Position numbers and translations under genes: made by a program. From positions 613,979-677,978 of the forward strand of contig NZ_JACPOF010000004.1 of NCBI RefSeq assembly GCF_016185115.1: a stretch of DNA of 64,000 nt. Reading direction: 5' to 3'. Within the stretch, counting starts at the first letter, position 1, and each line of letters begins with the position of its first letter. This DNA is from Polaromonas sp. Its GTDB lineage: Bacteria; Pseudomonadota; Gammaproteobacteria; Burkholderiales; Burkholderiaceae_C. The notes under the pieces were generated by a model. The model made no database searches and was not told where the DNA came from. It saw only the letters and a program-made list of their open reading frames with translations. This document shows positions 55,906-64,000 of this stretch, one piece after another.

Positions 55906-56294
55906 GCCGCGGGAGCTGCAGCGGGCGTGCCCTGCAGCATCTGCAGCACCCAGCCGGAAGGACCATGCTCCCACACCGCCAGATAAGTGTTGAACACGCT
56001 CCGGCGGTTGCTGCCATCCCTGCCGGTCACGGTCGCGCGCATCGCGGCACTCACGAGACCGACCGTACCAATTACACGGGCCGAGGGCGACACGAATTCA
56101 ACCGTCTCGTAGCGGAGGTCACCGCTGGAGAGTTTCTTGAGGTAGCTCTGCTTGCTGTCCATACCGCCTGTGGAATGCACGTACGCCAGGCCATCGGCCA
56201 GCATGCTTTCCAGCTTGCCAATGTCGTTGTCAAGCATGGCCTGACGGCGGGCTTCTTCTGCGGCCAGCAGGCCTTGTTCATTGTTGGTTGTCAT
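55902..56294 (-). CDS. NTF2/SnoaL-like protein (nuclear transport factor 2 fold)
   Basis: 130 residues: RRQAMLDNDIGKLESMLADGLAYVHSTGG at the N-terminus and VFNTYLAVWEHGPSGWVLQML near the C-terminus, the pattern of DUF4440-like proteins. Role unknown, though translation is linked to the aldolase (4-base overlap) and to the FAH gene (3-base gap). Confidence 0.75.
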   Translation of the reverse strand: MTTNNEQGLLAAEEARRQAMLDNDIGKLESMLADGLAYVHSTGGMDSKQSYLKKLSSGDLRYETVEFVSPSARVIGTVGLVSAAMRATVTGRDGSNRRSVFNTYLAVWEHGPSGWVLQMLQGTPAAAPAA

Positions 56295-56297
56295 GTT

Positions 56298-57143
56298 TTA
56301 AAACTTTGTGGAATCAGGAGCTATGGAATTTACCAGTATGCCAACCTTGCCGACTTCGATCTCCACGGTGTCACCGGGTTTCATCCACACCGGCGGTACG
56401 CGCTTGGCGCCCACGCCGCCCGGCGTCCCTGTCACGATGACATCTCCCGGCTGCAGCGAGGTGAAGGCCGAGATGTATTCAATCAGTACCGGAATGCTGA
56501 AGATCATGGAGGCCGTGGTGGTCTTTTGCATGACCTGTCCGTTCAGGCGCGTTTCCAGCGTCAACTCTTCGCCATCTGCAATCTCGTCGCGCGTCACCAT
56601 CCAGGGACCGAAAGCGCCGGTACCGGTGAAGTTCTTCCCAGCGGTGAACTGCAGCGTGTGCTTTTGCCAGTCGCGCACCGAGCCGTCGTTGTAGGCGCTA
56701 TAGCCAGCAACGTAATTCCATGCGTCGGCTTCAGCGATGCGGCGCCCTGCCTTGCCGATGATGACTGCAATCTCCCCTTCGTAATCAAGCTGGGTGGACT
56801 CTGCAGGCATGAGGATAGGCTGCTGGTGACCTGCCTGCGACTCGCCTACGCGCAGGAAGAGCAGCGGGAATTTGGTCGGGTCGCGTCCGGTTTCAACGCG
56901 GTGCTCTTCGTAGTTGTGGCCGACGCAGAAGATCTTTCCGGGTTCTGGAATGACGGGCAGGAAGGTGATGTCGGCCAGCCTGATGGCTGCGCCTGTTGTT
57001 CCTGAAGCGGCTTCATCCAGTTTGCCGGCCTGCAATGCGCTGAGCAGCGTGGGGTATTCGCCGCTGGTAGCGGGGTTCACGGCATCGCCGTTGACAACGC
57101 CCCAGCCGGGTTTGTTCTGGTGCAGGAAGCTGATAACTTTCAT
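56298..57143 (-). CDS. Fumarylacetoacetate hydrolase family protein
   Basis: 281 residues: FCVGHNYEEHRVETG, acidic metal-binding residues in TQLDYEGEIAVIIGKAGR, and SLQPGDVIVTGTPGGVGAKR. Members hydrolyse acylpyruvates or hydrate/decarboxylate the ring-fission products of meta pathways. Location after the monooxygenase (32-base gap) supports a role downstream of ring cleavage. The exact reaction cannot be set by sequence. Confidence 0.9.
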   Translation of the reverse strand: MKVISFLHQNKPGWGVVNGDAVNPATSGEYPTLLSALQAGKLDEAASGTTGAAIRLADITFLPVIPEPGKIFCVGHNYEEHRVETGRDPTKFPLLFLRVGESQAGHQQPILMPAESTQLDYEGEIAVIIGKAGRRIAEADAWNYVAGYSAYNDGSVRDWQKHTLQFTAGKNFTGTGAFGPWMVTRDEIADGEELTLETRLNGQVMQKTTTASMIFSIPVLIEYISAFTSLQPGDVIVTGTPGGVGAKRVPPVWMKPGDTVEIEVGKVGILVNSIAPDSTKF

Positions 57144-57175
57144 GAGATCTTTCTTTTGTCGTTGTCGATTGAGGT

Positions 57176-58843
57176 TCAGGAGACAAGGGTTGAGGTGGTG
57201 CTGGCGTATTGCGCGAGCAGGCGCTGTATGCGGGCATGACTGTGGGTGGCTGCGTCGGCATAAGCCAGCACGTAGCGGTCTGGCCTCAGCAGCACCGCAT
57301 CGGCCCCTGCACTGCGCAGTATGTTCTCAAGCGTGCCTGTGAAGTCCTGTACAACCATGTCAGGTACCGCCACATCACCGGGCTGCCTCAGGAAGTCATC
57401 GCTTTTGGCAACCACTGCCACGTGTTTGCAGGCAAGACCCGCCGCACGGAACTTATCCAGCAAGCCAGCACCCGTGCTGCCCGCAAGGGTCAGCAGGGCA
57501 AAGCCGTCGCCCAGCACGTCGTCAAGCAGCGCATGCGCGCCGCCCGGCAACTCGATCATGGGCTGGGGCAACAACTGGCCGGCAGGCACAGCGGCATCCC
57601 GGGCCTCGCCAGCCACGAAGAAGCCTTCGAAAAAGCGCGGCTTGGGCTTGAATTTAAGCTGCAGTACGTAGTCACGAACAGGCTTGTAGATACTGGCAAC
57701 CCTGAGCGCGCCCTGGGTCAGCATGGCGGCCAGCGTTGATTTGGGCTGCATGAACTGGCCTATGCGCACGGCCATCTGTATCAGTGACCATGCGTGCGGT
57801 TTACGCTCCGGCTCATACGTATCGAGCAGTGATTCGGGCATCTGTCCCCTGACCACTGCAGCCAGCTTCCACGCCAGGTTGGCAGCGTCGCGCACGCCGC
57901 TGTTCATGCCCTGCCCTGCAAATGGCGGCGTCAGGTGGGCTGCATCGCCGGCCAGAAACACCCTGCCAACCCGCCAGCGTTCCGCCACCCGCGCATGGAA
58001 GGCGTAGACCACCTTGCGCGCAATCGCGAGTTGCGCGTCTGCCGGCTCGCGCGCACGGATGAGGCTGCGCACCACATCTTCTTCAATGATTTTTTCAGGG
58101 TCTTCACCCTCATGCAGCATGAACTCATAACGCAGCGTGCCCTCGGGCCCCGGCAGGCGGATCGCCGGGCGCACGGGGTCGCAGTAAGTGCGGGTGTGGC
58201 GAAATGCCGTACTGCGGTTGAGCAGGTCGACAATGAGCCACTTCTCGTCATAGGTACTGCCGGTGAGCTTGATGCCCAGTTGCTCGCGCACCGGGCTTCT
58301 GCCGCCGTCGCATGCAATCAGCCACTGGCAGCTGATATGTTTTGTCTCTTCGCCATGGCGAAGTTCCAGATGTACGGCGTCACCCGCCAGTCCTTCATCA
58401 CGAAAGCCCACCAGCTCGTGGCCGAACCAGATGCCGGTATGGCCAAAGCGCTGCAGGCCATCACGCAACTGCCCGACCAGTACCTGCTGGCGAAAGGCGT
58501 TGCGTTTGGGAAAGCCGTTTTCCATCGAGCTGGGCTCTATGCGCGCAAACTCCCTGTTGCGCCACGAGTAGTAGTGCACCCCATAACCCTGCACGACACT
58601 GGGCAGCACGGCGTTGATCAGCCCCGTCGCCTGGACGGTGCGCAGGCTTTCGTCATCAATCGTGACGGCACGCGGCTCGCCCACGGTATTGGTGCTGCGT
58701 TCTATCACCAGTGTCTGGATGCCATGCACACCCAGCAGGTTGGCGAGCATGAGGCCGGTAGGCCCGGCGCCAATGATCACGACCGGGAAATGATTCCCGC
58801 CAGCGATCTTGAGCAGTGATTCGGCGGACAGGGGGGCGTTCAT
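57176..58843 (-). CDS. Class A FAD-dependent monooxygenase (MhpA-like hydroxylase)
   Basis: 555 residues like 3-(3-hydroxyphenyl)propionate hydroxylase: VVIIGAGPTGLMLANLLG, middle DG motif WLIACDGGRSPVREQLGI and GD motif VFLAGDAAHLTPPFAGQGMNSGVRDAAN. It likely hydroxylates a phenol to a catechol that the VOC dioxygenase of the same operon opens. It overlaps the IclR gene upstream by 4 bases. The natural substrate is unknown. Confidence 0.92.
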   Translation of the reverse strand: MNAPLSAESLLKIAGGNHFPVVIIGAGPTGLMLANLLGVHGIQTLVIERSTNTVGEPRAVTIDDESLRTVQATGLINAVLPSVVQGYGVHYYSWRNREFARIEPSSMENGFPKRNAFRQQVLVGQLRDGLQRFGHTGIWFGHELVGFRDEGLAGDAVHLELRHGEETKHISCQWLIACDGGRSPVREQLGIKLTGSTYDEKWLIVDLLNRSTAFRHTRTYCDPVRPAIRLPGPEGTLRYEFMLHEGEDPEKIIEEDVVRSLIRAREPADAQLAIARKVVYAFHARVAERWRVGRVFLAGDAAHLTPPFAGQGMNSGVRDAANLAWKLAAVVRGQMPESLLDTYEPERKPHAWSLIQMAVRIGQFMQPKSTLAAMLTQGALRVASIYKPVRDYVLQLKFKPKPRFFEGFFVAGEARDAAVPAGQLLPQPMIELPGGAHALLDDVLGDGFALLTLAGSTGAGLLDKFRAAGLACKHVAVVAKSDDFLRQPGDVAVPDMVVQDFTGTLENILRSAGADAVLLRPDRYVLAYADAATHSHARIQRLLAQYASTTSTLVS

Positions 58844-59622
58844 GTGGTCTCCGTTTTCTTCATCGCGCGGGCTTTCTCGCGCTGGTCCTGCAGGCGGCCT
58901 TCGATGCGGCCGGCAGCGCTCTGCAGGCGGCTCAAGGTGCTCTTGCGAAGGGTATCAGTCATCAATGCCACCGGCATGACCACACTCAGGCTGCCGAGCA
59001 GATTCTCACCGTCGCGCAGCGGCACGGCAAAGCCCATGGCATCGGGGTCTACCTCGCCTTCGGTGACGTAATAGCCCACATCACGAATGCTGCGAAGCAC
59101 CTTCACAAGCTGCGCAAAGTCGTCGGGCAAACCTGCGGCAATCAGCGTCTTGCGCTCGGCCGTCCAGAGCTGCTTGAGCTGGGCTTGAGGCAGGCAGGCC
59201 AGAATGATTTTGGAAGTCGCACCACGGTACAGCGGCATGGCTCGGCCGCGTTCATAACTCACCGACAGTGCAGGGTTATGACCATTGACCTGCTGTATGC
59301 ACATGACCTTGTGGCCGTGAAAACGGCAAAGCAAAATAGCGCCGCCGGTCTCGCCGGCAAGCCGGTCCAGCAACTCCCCGGCGGCCTGGATCAGCGGATC
59401 GGCCAGGCGGATCTGCCTGTCCAGTTCAACGACCTTGGGGCCCAGCACATAACCCCGGTCAGCCACGCGCTCTATCAAGCCGGCGGCAGCCAGTTCGCCA
59501 AGGTCGCGATACACGCTGGCGCGTGACACGGCCAGTTCCCTGATCAGCCATTCTGGCGTGATGACGGGCCTGTCCTGCGAGAACAGACCCAGGATGCTGA
59601 GGGCGCGGTTGGTGCCGGGCAT
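58840..59622 (-). CDS. IclR family transcriptional regulator
   Basis: 260 residues from ATG 59622: winged helix MPGTNRALSILGLF ... ELAVSRASVYRDLGELAAAGLIE and the effector domain with LYRGATSKIILACL and GFAVPLRDGENLLGSLSVVMP. It lies inside the catabolic operon, 13 bases after the dioxygenase and overlapping the monooxygenase, so it probably regulates its own operon through the palindrome at 60535. Confidence 0.92.
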   Translation of the reverse strand: MPGTNRALSILGLFSQDRPVITPEWLIRELAVSRASVYRDLGELAAAGLIERVADRGYVLGPKVVELDRQIRLADPLIQAAGELLDRLAGETGGAILLCRFHGHKVMCIQQVNGHNPALSVSYERGRAMPLYRGATSKIILACLPQAQLKQLWTAERKTLIAAGLPDDFAQLVKVLRSIRDVGYYVTEGEVDPDAMGFAVPLRDGENLLGSLSVVMPVALMTDTLRKSTLSRLQSAAGRIEGRLQDQREKARAMKKTETT

Positions 59623-59635
59623 GTTGCTGTCCGTT

Positions 59636-60466
59636 TCAGCTGCGCAGGAAAGCCATGCCCCAGAGGTTGAGCGTGCGCTCTTCATGCGCCCACTGGCCTG
59701 CAGGGCGGCCCGGCTCGCAGTGCTCGATTTCTGCTGAAATTTCCGCCAGGTTGCCGTCCGGGTCACGCACCATGAAGAACACATCATTGCCGGGGCCGTG
59801 GCGGCCAATGCCCCAGACGATGGGCACCTTGATGGCCGCCATGTGGTCACCCCAGACCCGCATGCTCTGCCAGTCCGGCGCTTCGAAAGACTGGTGGTCA
59901 AAGCAGCTGACAGGCGCGAAAAACAGCGCCAGCGAGTGGTGCAGCGCATCGGTCCGCAGGAAGCAGGCGCGCAACACGCCTTCAGGGTCCTTCACCGCAT
60001 CGGACAACACAAAGCCCAATTGCTCTGTGTAGAAAGCCAGCATGGCCGGCAGGTTGGTCGTGCGCATGCCGAAATGCTGCAGCGTGGCCGGCGGCAGGGC
60101 TGCCGAAGCACCCTCAACTTTCACCGGCACTGGTGGCGTGAATACCATGATGTTGCCGTCCGGGTCCTTCAGGGCAATCGCATCCTTGCAGGCCGACATG
60201 GCTTCGGGCACAGGGTGGTGCTCAAGGCCCTTTACTCTTTGAGTGAAGGCTTTCCATGCCGCATCAGTCTGCAGGCCGTAGTGTGCGTATTTGAGGCGGC
60301 TGGCCTCGCCTTTCGACAGTTGCAGGGTGCGGGCAGGACCACGGCAAATAAAGCCGTCGCCCGCCGGGATTTGTGTCATCCCATAGGTGCCGCTGTAAAA
60401 GCGTGCCGCCTGCGCGGGGTCAGGCGAGGTGATGTGAAGACTTTGGAGTGAGGCTTGCAGTTCCAT
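59636..60466 (-). CDS. VOC-family extradiol-type ring-cleavage dioxygenase
   Basis: 276 residues with two VOC domains. The second has a plausible iron 2-His-1-Glu triad: His131 (LQHFGMRTTN), His176 or His177 (DALHHSLALFF) and Glu242 (DPDGNLAEISAEIEH). The set resembles catechol 2,3-dioxygenase and BphC-type enzymes. It is the first gene of the minus-strand operon and likely opens the ring of the hydroxylated aromatic. Confidence 0.87.
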   Translation of the reverse strand: MELQASLQSLHITSPDPAQAARFYSGTYGMTQIPAGDGFICRGPARTLQLSKGEASRLKYAHYGLQTDAAWKAFTQRVKGLEHHPVPEAMSACKDAIALKDPDGNIMVFTPPVPVKVEGASAALPPATLQHFGMRTTNLPAMLAFYTEQLGFVLSDAVKDPEGVLRACFLRTDALHHSLALFFAPVSCFDHQSFEAPDWQSMRVWGDHMAAIKVPIVWGIGRHGPGNDVFFMVRDPDGNLAEISAEIEHCEPGRPAGQWAHEERTLNLWGMAFLRS

Positions 60467-60534
60467 GGATGGCGCTCTGGTGATGAATCAATGTCACCAC
60501 TGTCGCCGCCCGATCAAACCCTGTCAATCAAAAA

Positions 60535-60549
60535 TCTCACCCAGTGAGA
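60535..60549. promoter_or_regulatory. Palindrome upstream of the catabolic operon, likely IclR operator
   Basis: TCTCACCCAGTGAGA is a perfect palindrome with 6-bp arms. It lies 69 bases upstream of the dioxygenase ATG, where no gene is present, and the operon contains an IclR-family regulator. It lacks a T tract, so it is not a terminator. Confidence 0.45.
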
Positions 60550-60568
60550 ATCCTGGATGTTTGAGGCA

Positions 60569-61267
60569 TCAGATCGTGATGTCTGCGCTCAAGCCGGCAA
60601 CCGCAGCTTCGCTGGCCGTTGTAAAGACCAGCATTGCGTGTTGAAGGGTGGGCAGATCAGCCGGTGTGTACTGCATGCGCAAATAGGATTTGCCCCGCAG
60701 GATCATGAGAATGAAAGGTACCTCGTCAGCCGGTGCGGGCTTTGGCCAGGACATCAGCAGTTCTGCCACCTTGGCGGTCACAAGTTGCTGGGCCTGCTCT
60801 TTCTGGTCGGCCAGCACCGAATACCGATCCCAAAACCCCTCAGGCATACCGTCCCACCCGGCTTCGGGGTACATGGCGAGCCAGCGCATCTCTTCGGGCA
60901 GGCTGGGGTCAGCTGTGGTCTGCAGGGTGTCGGTGTACATCTCATAAGCCTTTTTCTCAAGTGCTTCCTTGAGTGGCCGGTTCATGATGAGAACGGATGC
61001 GTCGTCATTGACCTTGAGCTCGCCGCGCGCCCGGAGTTCTTCGCCGCGGATGTAATCGCGCGAGGACTTGCCGCGCTCAAGCTTGAAGGGTTTGCCAGAG
61101 ACCCTGCCGCTCAGCGCGAAACCCCTGCCCTCGCCAAAACCTTCATAGGTAAACCCCAATCCGCCAGCCCATTCTGCAACCGGCTCCAGTTGGCCAGCCG
61201 GCTGAACCAAAGGCTGCGTTTCGGGTTTACCGGGACTGCCCAGGACTTTCTTGAGCCTATCAAACAT
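60569..61267 (-). CDS. Conserved protein of unknown function
   Basis: 232 residues from ATG 61267 (MFDRLKKVLGSPGKPE). No recognised domain. It has a charged N-terminal segment, a Gly-rich FGEGRGFALSGRVSGKPFKLERGKSSRDYI, and a C-terminal hydrophobic/mixed part. No signal peptide or membrane helix. It is transcribed separately, just upstream of the catabolic operon, and could be a house gene retained there. Confidence 0.6.
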   Translation of the reverse strand: MFDRLKKVLGSPGKPETQPLVQPAGQLEPVAEWAGGLGFTYEGFGEGRGFALSGRVSGKPFKLERGKSSRDYIRGEELRARGELKVNDDASVLIMNRPLKEALEKKAYEMYTDTLQTTADPSLPEEMRWLAMYPEAGWDGMPEGFWDRYSVLADQKEQAQQLVTAKVAELLMSWPKPAPADEVPFILMILRGKSYLRMQYTPADLPTLQHAMLVFTTASEAAVAGLSADITI

Positions 61268-61551
61268 GGTTTGGGGGTTTCTCTTGAAGTTCAGCAAACA
61301 TCATAGTGTTGATGGATTGGGGCGTGTCAACAATTAAACCAGTGATCAAAGTTTCTTCATGGCCCATAACAAATGGCGACAAGATCCAGGTCAGGCTGGA
61401 GGAATGCGGCATCAGGCTTGCCCGGACGGCTATTGGCGCGGGATTTGCTTGTAGTGGTAAACACTGCTTTCCGGGTCGCCCGACCTGCGGATCATTGAAT
61501 TATCCTTGGGCAGCAATTGCCCCGTAAGCCGCACTCTAAAAGGTTTTCATC
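61268..61551. other. Gene-free stretch before the right-hand IclR gene
   Basis: About 284 bases with no supported gene. Small inverted pairs are visible (AGTG-gtaaa-CACT and GGGTCG-cc-CGACC between about 61440 and 61490), which may be regulatory, but no recognisable site or terminator. Confidence 0.4.
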
Positions 61552-62406
61552 ATGGAGAGAAGTGCTCCCATACGATCCATCTGCCGCAGCATTGCCGTGC
61601 TGCAGGCCATCAACCGCGCGGGTTCGCTGACCCTGCAGGAAATCTCACGCAACGCCGATATCCCCTACCCCACCGCCTTTCGCATCATCCAGACGCTGGT
61701 GCATGAGGGACTGGTCGAATGCGAGCCTCACCGCAAACGTTACCGGGCTACCGCGCTGACACAGTCGCTGTCACTGGGCTTTCGCGACAGCGGCAAGCTG
61801 GTGGAGCATTCGCACTCGCCTATCGTTGCCATGACGAAAAAAATCGGCTGGCCCATGTCACTGACGACGCGTGCGGGCCAGACCATGATGGTCAGGGACT
61901 CCACTCACCTGCTGACCTCGCTGACGTTCAATAATTACTACCCCGGCTACACCCTGCCCATTCTGGGATGCTCATCAGGGCACGTGTACCTGGCCTACTG
62001 CGATGACGAGGAGCGCACAAGCATCCTCAACGGTATCAAGACCCTGGGCGACGAGTCGCCCATGCTGAAACTGTTCGAGTCGGGCAGCCTTCGTACCGTC
62101 ATACGTGAAAACGGTTATGCAACCATTGACCGGAACCGGAACAATGCCAACCCTGGCAAGACATCTTCGATTGCCGTGCCGGTGTTTGAAAACGGCCATA
62201 TTGCAGGCGCGTTGACGCTGATCTTTTTCTCGTCTGCGATGGCACCCACTGAGGCAGTGGCGCGCTACATGGACGACCTCAAGGAAACGGCCCGAAAGAT
62301 CGGGATGGCCGTCAGCGACCCCGACTTTGACCCGCATGCCGAATTGATTGAGGAAGAAAGCCCCGAACCGGAATTGCAGCCGGAAGCTTTCGCCGAAGCT
62401 GACTAA
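61552..62406 (+). CDS. IclR family transcriptional regulator (MhpR/PcaR-like)
   Basis: 284 residues: IRSICRSIAVLQAINRAGSLTLQEISRNADIPYPTAFRIIQTL forms the winged helix near the N-terminus (residues about 7-50), and SSIAVPVFENGHIAGALTLIF the effector domain. A long acidic tail (EEESPEPELQPEAFAEAD) follows. Convergent with the deacetylase gene, whose cluster, or the aromatic operon, it may control. Confidence 0.9.
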   Translation: MERSAPIRSICRSIAVLQAINRAGSLTLQEISRNADIPYPTAFRIIQTLVHEGLVECEPHRKRYRATALTQSLSLGFRDSGKLVEHSHSPIVAMTKKIGWPMSLTTRAGQTMMVRDSTHLLTSLTFNNYYPGYTLPILGCSSGHVYLAYCDDEERTSILNGIKTLGDESPMLKLFESGSLRTVIRENGYATIDRNRNNANPGKTSSIAVPVFENGHIAGALTLIFFSSAMAPTEAVARYMDDLKETARKIGMAVSDPDFDPHAELIEEESPEPELQPEAFAEAD

Positions 62407-62453
62407 CAGCACACTGCTGCAGGCGAGGCGTGGCCCGCCTCCGCTGGTTCCCG

Positions 62454-63368
62454 TTATTTCAACTGGCCAGGCATGTGGCTTTCATGATTTTCGAGATACC
62501 ACGCAGCCAGCTCTTCACGCTTGGGCCACCAGACGCCTTTGGTGCCCTTTACATGTTCGATGAACTCGCGCAGCGCGCGAATACGGTGTGCACGGCCGGA
62601 CACGTGCGGGTGCAGACCCACATTCATCAGGCGTCCGCTTTTGGCGCCTTCTGCATGCAGCACATCAAACTCCTCTATCAGCGCATCACGGAACTCATCT
62701 GTCGTGTAGTTCTTGCGGGTGATGAAGGTAAAGTCGTTGATCTCGTTTGAATACGGCGTTGAAACGATGGGGCCGTGCGGCGTCTTCAGCAGGTAGGGCT
62801 GGTCATCGTTCATGATGTCGCAGTAAAAGGTGCAACCGTACTCTGCCAGGATGTCCGCAGTCTGGGTTGTGCCGCGCAGGCTGGATGACAGCCAGCCTTT
62901 TGACTTGCGCCCGGTGAACTTTTCGAACTGCTCCAGTGATCGCAGCACGATGTCGCGCTCCTTGAGCGGGTCTTTGGCAAAGTCAGACAGCAGTTCGCCC
63001 TGCTCCCAGTTATGGCACAGCAATTCCCAGCCGCGTTCAAGCACGGCATCTGTCATGGCCTTGCGGCGCTCAAAGGTCACGGCATTGGTGGTGCACGACG
63101 CAGCCACACCCAGTTCATCAAACAGCTCTATCAGGCGCCAGATGCCGACACGCTGGCCGTATTCGCGCCAGCTGAAGTTGGGAAAGTCAGCCGTGTCACC
63201 CGGCAGGATGTCAGGCAGTATGGCCGGGCCGCCAGCATAGTAGGGCTTGGTGGTGGGCTTGGTCAGGTCCCAGGTTTCAAGGTTGAATGTCAGGATCAGC
63301 GCCAGCTGGGCACCGCCGGGAAACCTCAATGGCTGGCGCTGGGAGATGGGAATGTAGTTGTAATCCAT
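62454..63368 (-). CDS. Polysaccharide deacetylase (PuuE-like) family protein
   Basis: 304 residues of the NodB fold. The usual TFDD aspartate motif is replaced by ILTFNLETWD, while the second region reads LLCHNWEQGELL and a later His occurs in GLHPHVSGRAHRI. This matches PuuE-type, metal-independent amidohydrolase relatives rather than chitin deacetylases. It starts 5 bases after the racemase-like gene and was probably recruited for an amide or acetyl hydrolysis in the same pathway. Confidence 0.75.
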   Translation of the reverse strand: MDYNYIPISQRQPLRFPGGAQLALILTFNLETWDLTKPTTKPYYAGGPAILPDILPGDTADFPNFSWREYGQRVGIWRLIELFDELGVAASCTTNAVTFERRKAMTDAVLERGWELLCHNWEQGELLSDFAKDPLKERDIVLRSLEQFEKFTGRKSKGWLSSSLRGTTQTADILAEYGCTFYCDIMNDDQPYLLKTPHGPIVSTPYSNEINDFTFITRKNYTTDEFRDALIEEFDVLHAEGAKSGRLMNVGLHPHVSGRAHRIRALREFIEHVKGTKGVWWPKREELAAWYLENHESHMPGQLK

Positions 63369-63373
63369 GGTGT

Positions 63374-64000
63374 TCAGTGTTCCAGAAAGAGTGATCCAAA
63401 GTTTTCAAGCTTGTCGTTGATGCCCATGCTGCGCAGGGCATGCCAGTAAGTCGCGGTGTTGATGGCGATGACGGGCTTTTCAAGCCAGAACTCGGCGATA
63501 CCGGCAACACGGGCAAAAGCGAGATTGGTGCCGCACTGGACGATGGCGTCGGCGCCCTCGCTCAACTCTTCAACTGCACGTTTAAGAGTGCGCGGCGTTT
63601 CATGCGCAATCAGCATCGGCGAAGGCGATTTGAGGCCCTTGATCTGCGTGACTTCATAACCCAGGTCTTCAAAAAACTTTTGAACCTGCGCGTCACCCAC
63701 AGGCATGTAGGGCGTGAGGATGCCTATCTTTTTGATACCGCCATAAGCCTTGAGCGCCGCGTCAACTGCAGTCGACCCCATGACGACAGGCACGCCGCCC
63801 GTGCGCTCCAGCATTTTTTTATGCAGGCGGTCAGCGCCGTCAGCACCATCCCAGAACGTCTCCGCCGACATGCCCATGATCAGGCAGCCCGGCGACATGG
63901 TCATGGAGACATCCACGGCATCCAGGGTGGCGTTGCGTATGTTGTGGAGCATGACCATAAAGGAGTCATCGTCTGCCACTTTTGTATCGGGAATGGCGAT
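63374..64000 (-). CDS. Asp/Glu racemase/arylmalonate decarboxylase-type enzyme, 5' end outside window
   Basis: 208 visible residues; the reading frame runs out of the window on the upstream side, so the start and the first residues are missing. It carries LIMGMSAETFWDGADGADRL, where racemases and maleate isomerases have their first Cys but arylmalonate decarboxylase has Gly-Thr-Ser, and a single catalytic-type Cys in IVQCGTNLAFARV. The substrate is unknown; isomerase or decarboxylase activity is possible. Confidence 0.7.
   Translation of the reverse strand: MAIPDTKVADDDSFMVMLHNIRNATLDAVDVSMTMSPGCLIMGMSAETFWDGADGADRLHKKMLERTGGVPVVMGSTAVDAALKAYGGIKKIGILTPYMPVGDAQVQKFFEDLGYEVTQIKGLKSPSPMLIAHETPRTLKRAVEELSEGADAIVQCGTNLAFARVAGIAEFWLEKPVIAINTATYWHALRSMGINDKLENFGSLFLEH

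Noticed and set aside
1-64000. tRNA, rRNA, phage, integrase, toxin-antitoxin or IS transposase genes
   Set aside because: None recognised on either strand; repeats present are short and non-coding. The 22778 gene, often labelled plasmid stabilisation, has no toxin or antitoxin partner.

Overview
The window looks like chromosomal DNA of a betaproteobacterium in the order Burkholderiales, most likely family Comamonadaceae (Polaromonas/Rhodoferax/Acidovorax-like). This is inferred from the GC-rich coding style, the block rho-rpmE2 / phoR-phoB-phoU-pstBACS / ppx / sixA-ppk, the neighbouring ftsH-folP-glmM and rlmE-yhbY genes, several tripartite-tricarboxylate (Bug/TctC) binding proteins, and short hairpin-rich intergenic repeats of a kind I associate with this family. 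No rRNA, tRNA, CRISPR array, phage or transposase gene was found.

Layout. 0.2-5.4 kb: rho, rpmE2, an ArnT-like membrane protein and a MATE exporter. 5.4-12.1 kb: a complete phosphate-sensing and uptake operon on the minus strand (pstS-pstC-pstA-pstB-phoU-phoB-phoR) with a good Pho box in front of pstS. 12.2-21.7 kb: the rest of a phosphate-starvation island. It holds a divergent periplasmic binding protein behind an 11-bp-periodic Pho-box array, exopolyphosphatase (ppx), a small Lys/Ala-rich protein that needs a -1 frameshift at A AAA AAG, ppk and sixA behind a Pho box lying inside the preceding gene, and the overlapping genes olsB-plcP-agt. The last three encode an ornithine-lipid acyltransferase, a phospholipid-degrading metallophosphoesterase and a diacylglycerol glycosyltransferase, which together would replace phospholipids by phosphorus-free lipids. 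A four-unit Pho-box array, a short ORF and an intrinsic terminator precede olsB.

21.9-29.9 kb: small accessory genes followed by an arsenic island (arsA; arsH-arsC; arsR-arsC2-arsB). 29.1-43 kb: mostly core genes (beta-barrel protein, GNAT, glmM, folP, ftsH, rlmE, yhbY, prlC, glutaredoxin-like protein, FimV-like protein). 41.5-46 kb: acyl-CoA metabolism (3-hydroxyacyl-CoA dehydrogenase, enoyl-CoA hydratase, Crp/Fnr regulator, phosphotransferase).

46-64 kb: an accessory catabolic region. A plus-strand set has three TctC-type binding proteins, a class A flavin monooxygenase, a LysR regulator, an SDR, an NTF2-like protein and a dienelactone hydrolase. A minus-strand operon has an extradiol-type dioxygenase, an IclR regulator, a second flavin monooxygenase, an FAH-family hydrolase, an NTF2-like protein and a class II aldolase, and reads as an aromatic ring-hydroxylation and meta-cleavage pathway of unknown substrate. 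At the right edge are an IclR regulator, a PuuE-like polysaccharide deacetylase and a truncated Asp/Glu-racemase or arylmalonate-decarboxylase-type gene.

The most unusual content is the PhoB-linked combination of phosphate uptake, polyphosphate metabolism and membrane-lipid remodelling between 5 and 22 kb.
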